Of a stretch of 64,000 bases of DNA, positions 25,711 to 34,020 are shown piece after piece. Both the position numbers and the translations under genes were made by a program. The notes under the pieces were generated by a model that saw only the letters and a program-made list of their open reading frames with translations, searched no databases and was not told where the DNA came from. The DNA is from Roseobacter fucihabitans (GTDB lineage: Bacteria; Pseudomonadota; Alphaproteobacteria; Rhodobacterales; Rhodobacteraceae), in the NCBI RefSeq assembly GCF_014337925.2, contig NZ_CP143423.1, positions 960,501 to 1,024,500 on the forward strand, given 5' to 3'. Position 1 is the stretch's first letter. The number at the start of each line of letters is the position of its first letter.

Positions 25711-26856
25711 TCACGGATCCGCGTTTAACCTCTGAGGCGATGAGAATCCGTCCTTGAAATAGAGCGGGGATTGCAGATCCCCGGTGATATGCGCCAGCCT
25801 GTCGCTTTGACGGAGCAAAGCTGCGGGGGCGGAGGTTGCGCGCGCCACGGCGGTGGAAATGTCCTGACCCACATCATCCACCAGAACGCTTAAGGCGCGT
25901 GGCATCTCCAGATCAGCCCCCGCCAGCGTCCCATCGGCCAGCGTCAGGCGGGCGTCCTTGCGAAACACCTCGCGCCCGTTGAGCATAAAGCGATCAATCT
26001 GCGATCCGGCGGTGGCCATCGCATCGGTCACCAGAAAAATCTGCCCCGGACCTGGTTTGGCCGCCAGAGCGACGCGCATCGTTGCGGGATGCACATGAAT
26101 GCCATCCGCGATTAACCCCGCGTGAACATCTTCGCGCATCAGTGTGGCACCAACCAGACCGGGTGCGCGGTTGCCCATCTGGCTCATCGCATTGAACAAA
26201 TGCGTGACGCAGCGCGCGCCCGCGTCAAAAGCGGACAGGCAAGTGTCGATATCCGCATCCGTGTGGCCCAGCGAGACAATGATGCCCGCCTCCGCCATGA
26301 TGGTAATCTGCGCATTGGTGACGTTTTCCGGGGCCACGGTGACCATCACATCCGGCAGGTTTGCGGCGGCTTGCAGCATCAAATCCAGGTCTTCATCCGT
26401 CATAACGCGGATCCGCGCCGGATCATGCGCGCCTTTTCGTGCAACCGACAGATGCGGCCCCTCAAGATGGATGCCGATGATGCCGGGTACGCTCTGCTCA
26501 ATCGCCTGCGCAATGGCGTCAATCGCGGCGCGCGTGCGTGCGGGTGTGTCGGTGATCAAGGTGGGCAAAAGCGCACAGGTGCCGCTGGCAGCATGGGCGC
26601 GCGCGATGGTGCGCAGGCCCGCGACGGATTGATCGTCGTTGAACATCACGCCGCCGCCGCCATTGACCTGCAAATCCACAAAACCCGGCGTGATCAGCCC
26701 GCCGTCCAGCATCTGCACACCACAGCCGGTCGGCAGGTCGCGGATGTGTTTGATCGCCACGTGGCCTTCTGGCGCGATGATCAGGGCGTGATCCTCATGC
26801 AGCTGCTGGCCGTCATGGATCTGAGCGCCGACGTAGGCTGTGACGTTGCGGCTCAT
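25711..26856 (-). CDS. nagA: N-acetylglucosamine-6-phosphate deacetylase
   Basis: Removes acetate from GlcNAc-6-phosphate to give glucosamine-6-phosphate. 381 residues of the amidohydrolase fold; visible: LITPGFVDLQVNGGGG (start of barrel), HLEGPHLSVARKGAH (metal Glu), VSLGHTDAD, CVTHLFNAMSQM, LIADGIHVHP and VTDAMATAGS (catalytic Asp). Its ATG overlaps the stop of the upstream SIS-domain gene, so the two are coupled. Together with SIS isomerase, kinase and GntR regulator it forms the left arm of the amino-sugar locus. Confidence 0.93.
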   Translation of the reverse strand: MSRNVTAYVGAQIHDGQQLHEDHALIIAPEGHVAIKHIRDLPTGCGVQMLDGGLITPGFVDLQVNGGGGVMFNDDQSVAGLRTIARAHAASGTCALLPTLITDTPARTRAAIDAIAQAIEQSVPGIIGIHLEGPHLSVARKGAHDPARIRVMTDEDLDLMLQAAANLPDVMVTVAPENVTNAQITIMAEAGIIVSLGHTDADIDTCLSAFDAGARCVTHLFNAMSQMGNRAPGLVGATLMREDVHAGLIADGIHVHPATMRVALAAKPGPGQIFLVTDAMATAGSQIDRFMLNGREVFRKDARLTLADGTLAGADLEMPRALSVLVDDVGQDISTAVARATSAPAALLRQSDRLAHITGDLQSPLYFKDGFSSPQRLNADP

Positions 26857-27884
26857 ATCGTTTCGGTCACTTTCTTGAGGTGGCGCGGGGCGTCGGGGTT
26901 GATGCCGCGAGAGGCCGCTGTCCGTTCAACCATGGCATAGAAACTCGCGATCAGGGTGATCGGGTCCGTCAGCGCATGGCCGGTCCGGATCGCAGGGAGT
27001 GGTGTCGCATGACGCACCGTTGGGCTGGTGGCAAACACGGTTGCGCCTTTTGCGGCCAATTCATCGGCGACGCCGGCCAGGGCGGTTTCGGCCTCATCCT
27101 GCGCAGCCAGAGCGATGACGGGAAAGCCTCCGTCTACGATGGACACAGGACCGTGCAACACTTCTGCCGAGGAATAGGATTCCGCGTGGATCTGGCAGGT
27201 TTCCTTGAATTTCAGCGCCGCCTCATTTGAGATGGCAGAGGCAGGTCCGCGCCCCAGACAGAAGATCGAATTGCGCCCCTCAAGGGCTGCCCGTGCTTCT
27301 GGCCAATCGGTGTGAACCGCGCTTTCCAGTTTTTGGGGTAGCTCATGGATGGCAGCGCGCAGCGCGTCATCTTCGGCCCATTCCGCCAACAGCCAGATGC
27401 CTGCTACGGCTGAATTCACAAATGTCTTTGTTGCCGCCACGCTGATTTCGGGCCCCGCGTGAAGGTTCAATGTATGATCGGCGACCTGTGCCAAAGGGCT
27501 GTCAGAGTGGTTCGTCATGGCGATGGACAAAGCGCCACCCGAGCGTGCCATACGCGCCATCTCGACGATATCGGGGCTTTTGCCCGACTGGGACACGGAC
27601 AGACAGACGCTACCTTCAAGGTTCAGTTTGCGTTTATAGATCGAGGCAATGGAGGGTCCGATGGAGGCAATCGGTGTTCCTGTCAGCAATTCGGACACAT
27701 ATTTGAGGTATGTCGCGACGTGATCGGATGACCCGCGGGCCACGCTAACCATATAGGCAGGGGAGCGGGCGCGGATCGCATCTGCGGCGCGGCCTATTTC
27801 GTCTGCGCCGTGGTGCAACAACCGGTCTACCGCGACCGGTATCTCAAGCACTTCACGGCGCATCTGTGTGCGTTCTATCGTCAT
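26853..27884 (-). CDS. SIS-domain sugar isomerase/deaminase (GlmS isomerase-like)
   Basis: 343 residues containing two SIS domains and no glutaminase domain, so not a full GlmS. First SIS: ARGSSDHVATYLKYVSELLTG, then SVSQSGKSPDIVEMARMAR (phosphosugar-binding Ser/Thr loop). Second SIS: FCLGRGPASAISNEAALKFKETCQIHAESYSSAEVLHGP, a GlmS-like segment with the catalytic-type Glu. Likely acts as glucosamine-6-phosphate deaminase (NagB-II type), turning the NagA product into fructose-6-phosphate. ATG 27884 was chosen; eight more codons exist upstream but would overlap the GntR stop. Precise activity is inference. Confidence 0.88.
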   Translation of the reverse strand: MTIERTQMRREVLEIPVAVDRLLHHGADEIGRAADAIRARSPAYMVSVARGSSDHVATYLKYVSELLTGTPIASIGPSIASIYKRKLNLEGSVCLSVSQSGKSPDIVEMARMARSGGALSIAMTNHSDSPLAQVADHTLNLHAGPEISVAATKTFVNSAVAGIWLLAEWAEDDALRAAIHELPQKLESAVHTDWPEARAALEGRNSIFCLGRGPASAISNEAALKFKETCQIHAESYSSAEVLHGPVSIVDGGFPVIALAAQDEAETALAGVADELAAKGATVFATSPTVRHATPLPAIRTGHALTDPITLIASFYAMVERTAASRGINPDAPRHLKKVTETI

Positions 27885-27894
27885 TTGATCAGCC

Positions 27895-28653
27895 CTATTC
27901 CTTGGCAAGGCGCAGCTCTGCTACAAAGTTGTAGGCGTCTGCGCGGTAAATGGATTGTGTGAATTCGACGATGCGCCCGTCTGTCAGATAGGAGGTGCGT
28001 TCGATCCGCAGGCCTGCCTTGCCGGGCGCAACCTCGAGAAGGTTCGCGTTTTTTTCATCGAGGTTGAGGGCGGAAATGCGTTGCAGCGCGCGCACCGGGC
28101 GCAAGCCCGTCGCCTCAAGTGCATCATAGAGAGACGTATCGACCCCCATCGGGTCGGGCAGCATTTGCGTGGAGAGTGACGCGCGCTCGATCGCCATAGG
28201 CCTGCCATCGGCTGTTCGCAGCCGCGCCAGACGCGCAACCGAGGCGTCCTGTGAGAGCGCCAGCGCAAGCACCTCATCCGGGGAGGGCATGAAGACGCCA
28301 CGTTCGAGCCAGATGCTGCTGGAGGTCATGCCACGGCGCGCCATATCCTCGCTGAACGAGGTCAGGCGCGACAGGGATTGGTCGATCTGCGGTGTGGGAT
28401 GCGCAACGAATGATCCCGAGCCTTGCCGCTGTATGATGATACCATCCTCAGCGAGGGCCTGAATGGCCTTGCGCACCGTGACGCGGGACAATTGCGTGAT
28501 GGTTGCGATCTCGCGCTCGGGCGGCAGGGAGTGGCCGGTTTTTAACACGCCTTGCGCCACACCTTCGCTCAGTCTCTGATGCAATTGCACATACCTTGGG
28601 CCGCCACCCTGCTGTAGCCATTGCTCCGGATTCAAGAACGCCGTGATGTTCAT
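27895..28653 (-). CDS. GntR-family regulator with UTRA domain
   Basis: 252-residue HutC/NagR-type repressor. N-terminal winged helix (about 20-88): LSEGVAQGVLKTGHSLPPEREI and LSRVTVRKAIQALAEDGII. C-terminal UTRA effector domain (about 100-245): LARLRTADGRPMAIERASL and a final EFTQSIYRADAYNFVAEL strand pair. It lies between genes for kinase and isomerase and most likely controls this locus, binding the GGTAT-containing sites at 29549-29676 and responding to a phosphorylated amino sugar. The kinase stop overlaps nothing here; its own start overlaps the kinase stop (ATGA). Confidence 0.92.
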   Translation of the reverse strand: MNITAFLNPEQWLQQGGGPRYVQLHQRLSEGVAQGVLKTGHSLPPEREIATITQLSRVTVRKAIQALAEDGIIIQRQGSGSFVAHPTPQIDQSLSRLTSFSEDMARRGMTSSSIWLERGVFMPSPDEVLALALSQDASVARLARLRTADGRPMAIERASLSTQMLPDPMGVDTSLYDALEATGLRPVRALQRISALNLDEKNANLLEVAPGKAGLRIERTSYLTDGRIVEFTQSIYRADAYNFVAELRLAKE

Positions 28654-29546
28654 CGGGTTTTTTCTGCCCTGTGGGCCGCGCTGATTCCGGCAAGCCGGAA
28701 AGCACCGTCCAAAGCGCTGCCGCGAGGCTCAACGCGGTTTGTCAGAAATACCGGCGGCAAGTAATCGGCGTAATGCGGACCCACGCCGCCCTTCAGGCAA
28801 AGCCTGTCGCCCGCCCGAAACCCCAATCTCGTTAAACATGCCTCAAGGTGGTCCGCGCCCTCTTGCAGGATCGTGCGGGCCGCCGGATCACCGCCCTTGC
28901 CAGCCGCGATGACATCGGGCGCGAATTTCGCAAAATCGCCCGGTCTGGCAGCACTTGCGAAGCTTGAGATCGCCCGCGGGTCATGGTCGAATTTTGCGAA
29001 GACATCGGCGCAAAGCCCGCCGGATTGCGCCAAGCCGTCATGGCAAAGTAAAACATGTTCGAGCGCCGCACGCCCCAGCCAGGCCCCGGACCCCTGATCG
29101 GCGACCTGAAAACCCCATCCGCCGACATAGTCAAACGCTCCGCCCCGACTGCATGCGGCTATGGTCCCGGTGCCGATGGCGAGAACATAGCCGTCCGCGC
29201 CGTCCAAAGCCCCGGTTACGGTGGTGCCGCGATCATCACTCACTGTGACCCGGTGATAGGGCAGGGCTGCGGCGATGCGCGCGCTGTCCTGTGTGCTCAT
29301 AACGCCCGCCAACCCCAGATAGACTTCGGCATGTTCAAGCCAGGCCGTGTCGATATCGCCGCTATTGGCGGCGGCGGCTATAGCGGCGCGGATATTCTTG
29401 ATCGCTAAACTAAAGTCGGAGGTGGCATTGGCAGGGCCACCTTCGGATTTTGTTAGAACGCCATGCGCGCCTGTGCCGATGGCAGCGCGGCACCCCGTGC
29501 CGCCGCCATCCACCCCGATCAGCCATGTGTGCGTGGAATCAGACAT
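28650..29546 (-). CDS. BadF/BadG-type N-acetylglucosamine kinase
   Basis: 298-residue ASKHA kinase: LIGVDGGGTGCRAAIGT (phosphate-1 loop with Asp), VSDDRGTTVTGALDGADGYVLAIGTGT (phosphate-2 and catalytic Asp region) and GSGAWLGRAALE (family hallmark of the BadF group), LKGGVGPHYADYLPP (adenosine loop). Members phosphorylate GlcNAc or glucosamine. It probably produces the substrate of NagA or of the downstream etherase pathway. First gene of the leftward arm; its start codon lies next to GGTAT-containing operator-like sequence. Confidence 0.88.
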   Translation of the reverse strand: MSDSTHTWLIGVDGGGTGCRAAIGTGAHGVLTKSEGGPANATSDFSLAIKNIRAAIAAAANSGDIDTAWLEHAEVYLGLAGVMSTQDSARIAAALPYHRVTVSDDRGTTVTGALDGADGYVLAIGTGTIAACSRGGAFDYVGGWGFQVADQGSGAWLGRAALEHVLLCHDGLAQSGGLCADVFAKFDHDPRAISSFASAARPGDFAKFAPDVIAAGKGGDPAARTILQEGADHLEACLTRLGFRAGDRLCLKGGVGPHYADYLPPVFLTNRVEPRGSALDGAFRLAGISAAHRAEKTR

Positions 29547-29548
29547 GC

Positions 29549-29569
29549 AATACCTTTATAATACCTATT
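29549..29569 (-). promoter_or_regulatory. operator-like site 1 of the amino-sugar intergenic region
   Basis: On the minus strand this 21-mer is AATAGGTATTAT then AAAGGTATT, i.e. two GGTAT half-sites spaced by six bases. It nearly equals, in inverted orientation, the site at 29656-29676 (about 18 of 21 bases). It lies two bases before the kinase start codon, where a bound GntR protein would block the leftward operon. Confidence 0.55.
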
Positions 29570-29576
29570 TCTGAAA

Positions 29577-29592
29577 TGATAGGTATATATCA
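29577..29592 (+). promoter_or_regulatory. operator-like site 2 (partial palindrome)
   Basis: TGATAGGTATATATCA contains one GGTAT half-site and pairs TGATA with TATCA at its ends, making a 16-bp imperfect palindrome. It lies between the two 21-mers and may be the central or highest-affinity site; a TATAAT-like leftward -10 may overlap the same region. Confidence 0.4.
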
Positions 29593-29655
29593 AAAAATTT
29601 GGCAATTGCCGCGTGAAATATGAATTTTTATTTGGTTTTGTAAAAAGTATTGGAC

Positions 29656-29676
29656 AATAGGTATCTAAAAGGTATT
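29656..29676 (+). promoter_or_regulatory. operator-like site 3 before the murQ-like gene
   Basis: AATAGGTATCT then AAAAGGTATT: two GGTAT half-sites in direct repeat, mirroring site 1 on the other strand. It ends 23 bases before the ATG of the murQ-like gene. The symmetry of sites 1 and 3 suggests one regulator controlling both divergent operons. Confidence 0.55.
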
Positions 29677-29699
29677 AGATTGAGGTGAGGGGGATTCGA

Positions 29700-30593
29700 A
29701 TGTCAACGCCAGCCACGGAACATAGATCGCAAGGTATCTCTATTGATGCGATGTCTTTGCCGGATGCCGTGTCCGCTTTTACCACGGGGCAATGTGCGGC
29801 GATCGCCGCCGTTGATCTGGCGGCTTCTGATGTTATCAGCGGCGCAGAGGCGATGGCGCGGGCGCAGCGCTGCGGCGGTTCACTGGTCTATGTGGCTGCG
29901 GGCAGTTCGGGGTTGATGGCTCTGGCGGATGCCAGCGAATTGCCCGGCACCTTTGGCGTCCCGCAAGCCTCGGTCAAAATTCACATGGCGGGTGGCGTCC
30001 CTGTCACGGGCCATATGCCCGGTGATACGGAAGATGATCACACCGCCGCGCCCGAGATCACGCGCAATCTTGGCCCCAAGGATGTGGTGATTGTTTTAAG
30101 CGCAAGCGGGTCAACACCCTATGCCGTCGCGGTGGCGCAAATGGCAAGGGCGAAGGGGTGCTGCGTCGTTGCCATCGCGAACAACCGCGATACGGTGCTC
30201 TTGGCCGCCGCAGATGTCGCGATCTGTCTGGCAACGCCGGCAGAGATCATTGCCGGTTCCACACGTCTGGGGGCGGGCACGGCGCAGAAGGTTGCACTTA
30301 ACCTGATGTCAACGCTGATGGGCGTCATGCTGGGCCATGTTTATGACGGCATGATGGTCAATGTGGTTGCGGACAACAAAAAACTGAGGGCGCGCGCCGT
30401 TGGTATGGTATGTCACATTGTTGATGTATCCACGGCCCAAGCCGAGAGCGCTTTGGAGCGCGCAGATGGGCGCGTTAAGCTGGCGGTGCTTTTGGCCGCG
30501 GGGTGCGCGCTGGCGGAGGCCGAGCGATTATTGCGCGACCACGATGGGCATCTTGGCCCTTGCCTTCAACTTCTTCGACCTAAAACGAAATAA
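29700..30593 (+). CDS. murQ: N-acetylmuramic acid 6-phosphate etherase (MurQ-like)
   Basis: Cleaves the lactyl ether of MurNAc-6-phosphate to GlcNAc-6-phosphate and lactate. 297 residues from ATG 29700 (GAGGTGAGG upstream). SIS-domain block SLVYVAAGSSGLMALADASELPGTFG carries the acid residue Glu80; a second Glu111 is in GDTEDD; ITGSTRLxAGTxQK of MurQ appears as IAGSTRLGAGTAQKVALN. The N-terminal TEHRSQGISIDAMS is also typical. The C-terminal part is shorter than in classical MurQ. Its product would feed NagA on the other arm. Confidence 0.85.
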   Translation: MSTPATEHRSQGISIDAMSLPDAVSAFTTGQCAAIAAVDLAASDVISGAEAMARAQRCGGSLVYVAAGSSGLMALADASELPGTFGVPQASVKIHMAGGVPVTGHMPGDTEDDHTAAPEITRNLGPKDVVIVLSASGSTPYAVAVAQMARAKGCCVVAIANNRDTVLLAAADVAICLATPAEIIAGSTRLGAGTAQKVALNLMSTLMGVMLGHVYDGMMVNVVADNKKLRARAVGMVCHIVDVSTAQAESALERADGRVKLAVLLAAGCALAEAERLLRDHDGHLGPCLQLLRPKTK

Positions 30594-30616
30594 AAAATTC
30601 AACACGGGAGACGATC

Positions 30617-31873
30617 ATGACAACTCAGACAAAACTCATTGCGGCCTTGATGGCAGGCACCCTTATGGCGGGCACCGCATCCGCGCAGGATGTGACCTTG
30701 ACAATTGAAAGCTGGCGCAATGATGACCTGGCCATTTGGCAGGACAAAATCATCCCCGCTTTCGAGGCGGCGCATCCGGGCATCAAGCTGAACTTCACCC
30801 CCTCTGCTCCGGCAGAATATAACGCGGTGCTGAACTCCAAACTGGACGCGGGTTCTGCCGGGGATATCATCACCTGCCGTCCCTTTGATGCCTCACAGGC
30901 ACTGTTCGAGGCGGGGCATCTGGCAGATATCAGCGATCTGGACGGCATGGCGAACTTCTCGCCCGTTGCCAAGTCAGGCTGGAGCACGGATGACGCCGCC
31001 ACGCAGTATTGCGTCCCCATGGCCTCGGTGATTCACGGTTTCATCTATAACAAAGACGCCTTTGAAGAGGTCGGTATCGAGGAACCCACAACCGAAGCGG
31101 AATTCTTCGCCGCCCTTGAGGCGATCAAGCAAGACGGCAATTACATCCCGATGGCGATGGGCACAAACGACCAGTGGGAAGCCGCCACGATGGGGTATAA
31201 CAACATCGGTCCGAACTACTGGAAGGGCGAGGAGGGGCGTCTTGCCCTGCTCGCAGGCGATCAGAAACTGACCGATGAGGCCTGGGTTGCCCCCTACCGC
31301 CAGCTTGCCAAATGGGCCCCCTATCTGGGGGATGGCTATGAGGCGCAGACCTATCCCGACAGCCAGAACATTTTTACGCTGGGACGTGCTGCGATCTATC
31401 CGGCGGGCTCCTGGGAAATTTCCGGTTTCAACGGTCTGGCCGATTTCGAAATGGGCGCGTTTTATCCACCTGTGCAGGCGGCGGGCGATACCTGCTATAT
31501 CTCGGATCACACCGACATCGGCATTGGCATGAATGCAGCCACACCGAACCCGGAAGCGGCGCAAACCTTTCTGAACTGGGTTGGATCCTCGGAATTCGCG
31601 ACAATCTTTGCCAACGCGCTGCCGGGGTTCTTCCCGTTGTCATCGGGTCCGGTGACGCTTGAGGATCCGCTGGCGCAGGAGTTCATTTCCTGGCGCGGCG
31701 AGTGCGAAAGCTCGATCCGTTCAACCTATCAGATCCTGTCGCGCGGCACTCCCAATCTTGAAAACGAGACATGGAACGCCTCCGTCGCCGTAATCAAGGG
31801 GGAGGAAACCCCCGAGGACGCGGGGGCACGCCTTCAGAACGGTCTGTCCAGCTGGTACGCACCCCACCAATAG
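30617..31873 (+). CDS. sugar ABC transporter substrate-binding protein (family 1)
   Basis: Periplasmic receptor, 418 residues. Signal peptide TTQTKLIAALMAGTLMAG with AXA-type cleavage near SAQ-D. Mature part: LTIESWRNDDLAIWQDKIIPAFEAAHPGIKLNF, then GDIITCRPFDAS and GRAAIYPAGSWEISGF, all typical of oligosaccharide-binding proteins such as MalE/ChvE-like CUT1 receptors. Located in the rightward arm of an amino-sugar locus, so an amino sugar or muropeptide-derived sugar is a reasonable but unproven ligand. A GC-rich hairpin follows its stop. Confidence 0.9.
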   Translation: MTTQTKLIAALMAGTLMAGTASAQDVTLTIESWRNDDLAIWQDKIIPAFEAAHPGIKLNFTPSAPAEYNAVLNSKLDAGSAGDIITCRPFDASQALFEAGHLADISDLDGMANFSPVAKSGWSTDDAATQYCVPMASVIHGFIYNKDAFEEVGIEEPTTEAEFFAALEAIKQDGNYIPMAMGTNDQWEAATMGYNNIGPNYWKGEEGRLALLAGDQKLTDEAWVAPYRQLAKWAPYLGDGYEAQTYPDSQNIFTLGRAAIYPAGSWEISGFNGLADFEMGAFYPPVQAAGDTCYISDHTDIGIGMNAATPNPEAAQTFLNWVGSSEFATIFANALPGFFPLSSGPVTLEDPLAQEFISWRGECESSIRSTYQILSRGTPNLENETWNASVAVIKGEETPEDAGARLQNGLSSWYAPHQ

Positions 31874-31883
31874 GGTCCAACAT

Positions 31884-31906
31884 GCCCCGGGGCTCGACCC
31901 CGGGGC
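31884..31906 (+). terminator. GC-rich hairpin between receptor and permease genes
   Basis: GCCCCGGGG, loop CTCGA, CCCCGGGGC, then CTCCTTTCCT: a nine-base-pair all-GC stem with a weak pyrimidine tail just after the receptor stop. It may act as a partial terminator or 3' stabiliser that leaves more receptor mRNA than permease mRNA, a common arrangement in ABC operons. Confidence 0.65.
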
Positions 31907-31974
31907 CTCCTTTCCTCGCAGCGGGTACGCGTTAAATACGCATTTCCACGCCCTCCGAACCCCAGGATCACCCC

Positions 31975-32901
31975 ATGTCCAAGAGCGCATCAAAACCGAA
32001 ATTCCGATGGCACATCGTGGTCTTTTTGGCCCCTGCGGTGCTGGTCTACACGGCTGTCATGATCTATCCTTTGTTCAACACGCTGCGCCTGTCGCTCTTT
32101 ACCGAGATCGATCAGGAACGCGTCTATGTGGGCTTGCAGAACTTCCGCACCCTGTTTGGGCAAAGCGTCTGGTCCGATCAATTCTGGAACGCGCTTGGGA
32201 ATAATTTCTGGTTCTTCGTGATCCACATGCTGGTACAAAACCCCATCGGTATTGCGCTGGCCGCGGTCCTGAGCCACCCGAAACTGCGCTTTGCCAGCTT
32301 TTACCGCTCCGCCATCTTCATTCCCACGATCTTGTCGTTCGTCATTGTCGGTTTCGCCTGGAAATTGATCCTCTCGCCGATCTGGGGCATCGCGCCGGGC
32401 ATGCTGGATGCGGTCGGGCTCAAATCGCTCTATGCGCCCTGGCTGGGCAAACAGGAATATGCGCTCACCACGCTGGCGCTGGTATCGGTCTGGCAGTTTG
32501 TGGGCATACCGATGATGCTGATCTATGCCGCGCTCCTGTCAATTCCCGATGAAATCCTGGAGGCCGCAGAGGTTGAAGGCATCACCGGCTGGTCCGCCTT
32601 CTGGAAAATCAAATTACCGCTCATTCTGCCCTCCATCGGGATCATCTCGATCCTGACCTTTGTGGCGAACTTCAATGCTTTTGACCTCATTTATGCCGCA
32701 CAGGGTGCGCTGGCGGGGCCGGATTTCTCTACCGATATTCTGGGTACCTTCATGTATCGCACCTTCTTTGGTTTCCAGTTGCAACTGGGCGATCCGCATA
32801 TGGGCTCGGCCATCGCCTCGGCTATGTTCGCCATCATCCTTATCGGCGTGTGCCTGTATCTCTTCGGGATCCAGTCGCGCATGCGCCGCTACCAGTTCTG
32901 A
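31975..32901 (+). CDS. sugar ABC transporter permease 1 (CUT1 type)
   Basis: 308-residue inner-membrane permease with about six membrane segments; starts MSKSASKPKFRWHIVVFLAPAVLVY. The cytoplasmic EAA loop that contacts the ATPase is EILEAAEVEGITGWSAFWKIKLPLI near residue 185-210. Pairs with the next permease and the ATPase encoded at 35030. Cognate sugar unknown. Confidence 0.92.
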   Translation: MSKSASKPKFRWHIVVFLAPAVLVYTAVMIYPLFNTLRLSLFTEIDQERVYVGLQNFRTLFGQSVWSDQFWNALGNNFWFFVIHMLVQNPIGIALAAVLSHPKLRFASFYRSAIFIPTILSFVIVGFAWKLILSPIWGIAPGMLDAVGLKSLYAPWLGKQEYALTTLALVSVWQFVGIPMMLIYAALLSIPDEILEAAEVEGITGWSAFWKIKLPLILPSIGIISILTFVANFNAFDLIYAAQGALAGPDFSTDILGTFMYRTFFGFQLQLGDPHMGSAIASAMFAIILIGVCLYLFGIQSRMRRYQF

Positions 32902-32911
32902 GGAGGACACC

Positions 32912-33751
32912 ATGAACGCTGCCCGCCAGAACCGCCTCAACACCATTGCCGCCCATGGCGCGCTGATCCTTTATGTCTTGATCGCGCTCTTCCCGGTTTT
33001 CGTGATCGTCATCAACAGCTTCAAGACGCGCAAAGCCATCTTTCGCGAACCGCTGGCGATGCCGAATGCCGACAGCTTTTCGTTGATCGGCTATGAAACT
33101 GTCCTGAAACAGGGGGATTTCTTCCTCTACTTCCAAAACTCGATGATCGTCACCGTGGGTTCGCTATTTTTCATCCTGCTATTTGGGGCGATGGCGGCCT
33201 TCGCGCTGGCCGAATATCGCTTCAAGGGTAATACCATCATGGGCCTCTACCTCGCGCTTGGCATTATGATCCCGATCCGCATCGGCACCGTCGCGATTCT
33301 GGAGATGATGGTGCAAACGGGGCTGGTCAACACGCTCTGGGCGCTGATCCTGGTCTATACCGCCCAAGGCCTGCCGCTGGCGGTGTTTATCCTGTCCGAG
33401 TTCATGCGCCAGGTCAGTGATGATCTCAAAAACGCCGGCCGCATTGATGGGCTGTCCGAATATCGTATCTTCTTCAGTCTCGTGCTGCCGCTGGTGCGCC
33501 CGGCCATGGCGACGGTAGCCGTGTTCAACATGATCCCGATCTGGAACGATCTGTGGTTCCCGCTGATCCTGGCTCCGGCCGAAGAGGTCAAAACCCTGAC
33601 ACTGGGCAGTCAGGTGTTTATCGGGCAATTTGTCACCGACTGGAACGCGGTCCTGTCAGCCCTGTCCCTGGCGATCCTGCCCGCCCTGGCGCTTTACGTC
33701 ATATTTTCGCGCCAACTCATTCGCGGCATCACATCGGGAGCGGTTAAATGA
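32912..33751 (+). CDS. sugar ABC transporter permease 2 (CUT1 type)
   Basis: 279 residues from ATG 32912, which has AGGAGG six bases upstream; the open frame continues upstream only as a shadow of permease 1. Six membrane segments; EAA loop DDLKNAGRIDGLSEYRIFF then LVLPLVRPAMA. The stop overlaps the ATG of the following small ORF (ATGA), indicating translational coupling. Confidence 0.92.
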   Translation: MNAARQNRLNTIAAHGALILYVLIALFPVFVIVINSFKTRKAIFREPLAMPNADSFSLIGYETVLKQGDFFLYFQNSMIVTVGSLFFILLFGAMAAFALAEYRFKGNTIMGLYLALGIMIPIRIGTVAILEMMVQTGLVNTLWALILVYTAQGLPLAVFILSEFMRQVSDDLKNAGRIDGLSEYRIFFSLVLPLVRPAMATVAVFNMIPIWNDLWFPLILAPAEEVKTLTLGSQVFIGQFVTDWNAVLSALSLAILPALALYVIFSRQLIRGITSGAVK

Positions 33752-34020
33752 ACACCCATGTCGTGCTTTTGCTTAACAGTGATCAATTTGCCGAAGATGT
33801 TCTTGCCAAAAGACAGGTTCTTTCGAGGTCTGGCTATGAACTGGCAGGCATTGTCGATCCATCACAAAAAGACCCTGTTGTCTCAAAAAGTGGTATCCCG
33901 GTGACCAATTCCATTCCAATGGCTGCGGAAATTTGCCGGACCGCCATCTTCTTGTATGGCGATACGATCCTTCACACCAACGCGATGGAGGTACCTAGAT
34001 GGCAAACCTCCGAACATTGA
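33748..34020 (+). CDS. unrecognised 90-residue protein inside the sugar ABC operon
   Basis: I do not recognise this protein. Its ATG overlaps the permease stop and has GGGAG seven bases upstream, and its end overlaps the start of the next gene by 22 bases, so it fits the operon spacing exactly. The N-terminal MNTHVVLLLNSDQFAEDVLAK and YELAGIVDPSQ could be the first beta-alpha-beta of a Rossmann-like fold, but no GxGxxG is present. Codon use is AT-richer than the flanking genes. It could be a partner of the following oxidoreductase, a truncated relic, or a recent insertion. Confidence 0.6.
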   Translation: MNTHVVLLLNSDQFAEDVLAKRQVLSRSGYELAGIVDPSQKDPVVSKSGIPVTNSIPMAAEICRTAIFLYGDTILHTNAMEVPRWQTSEH

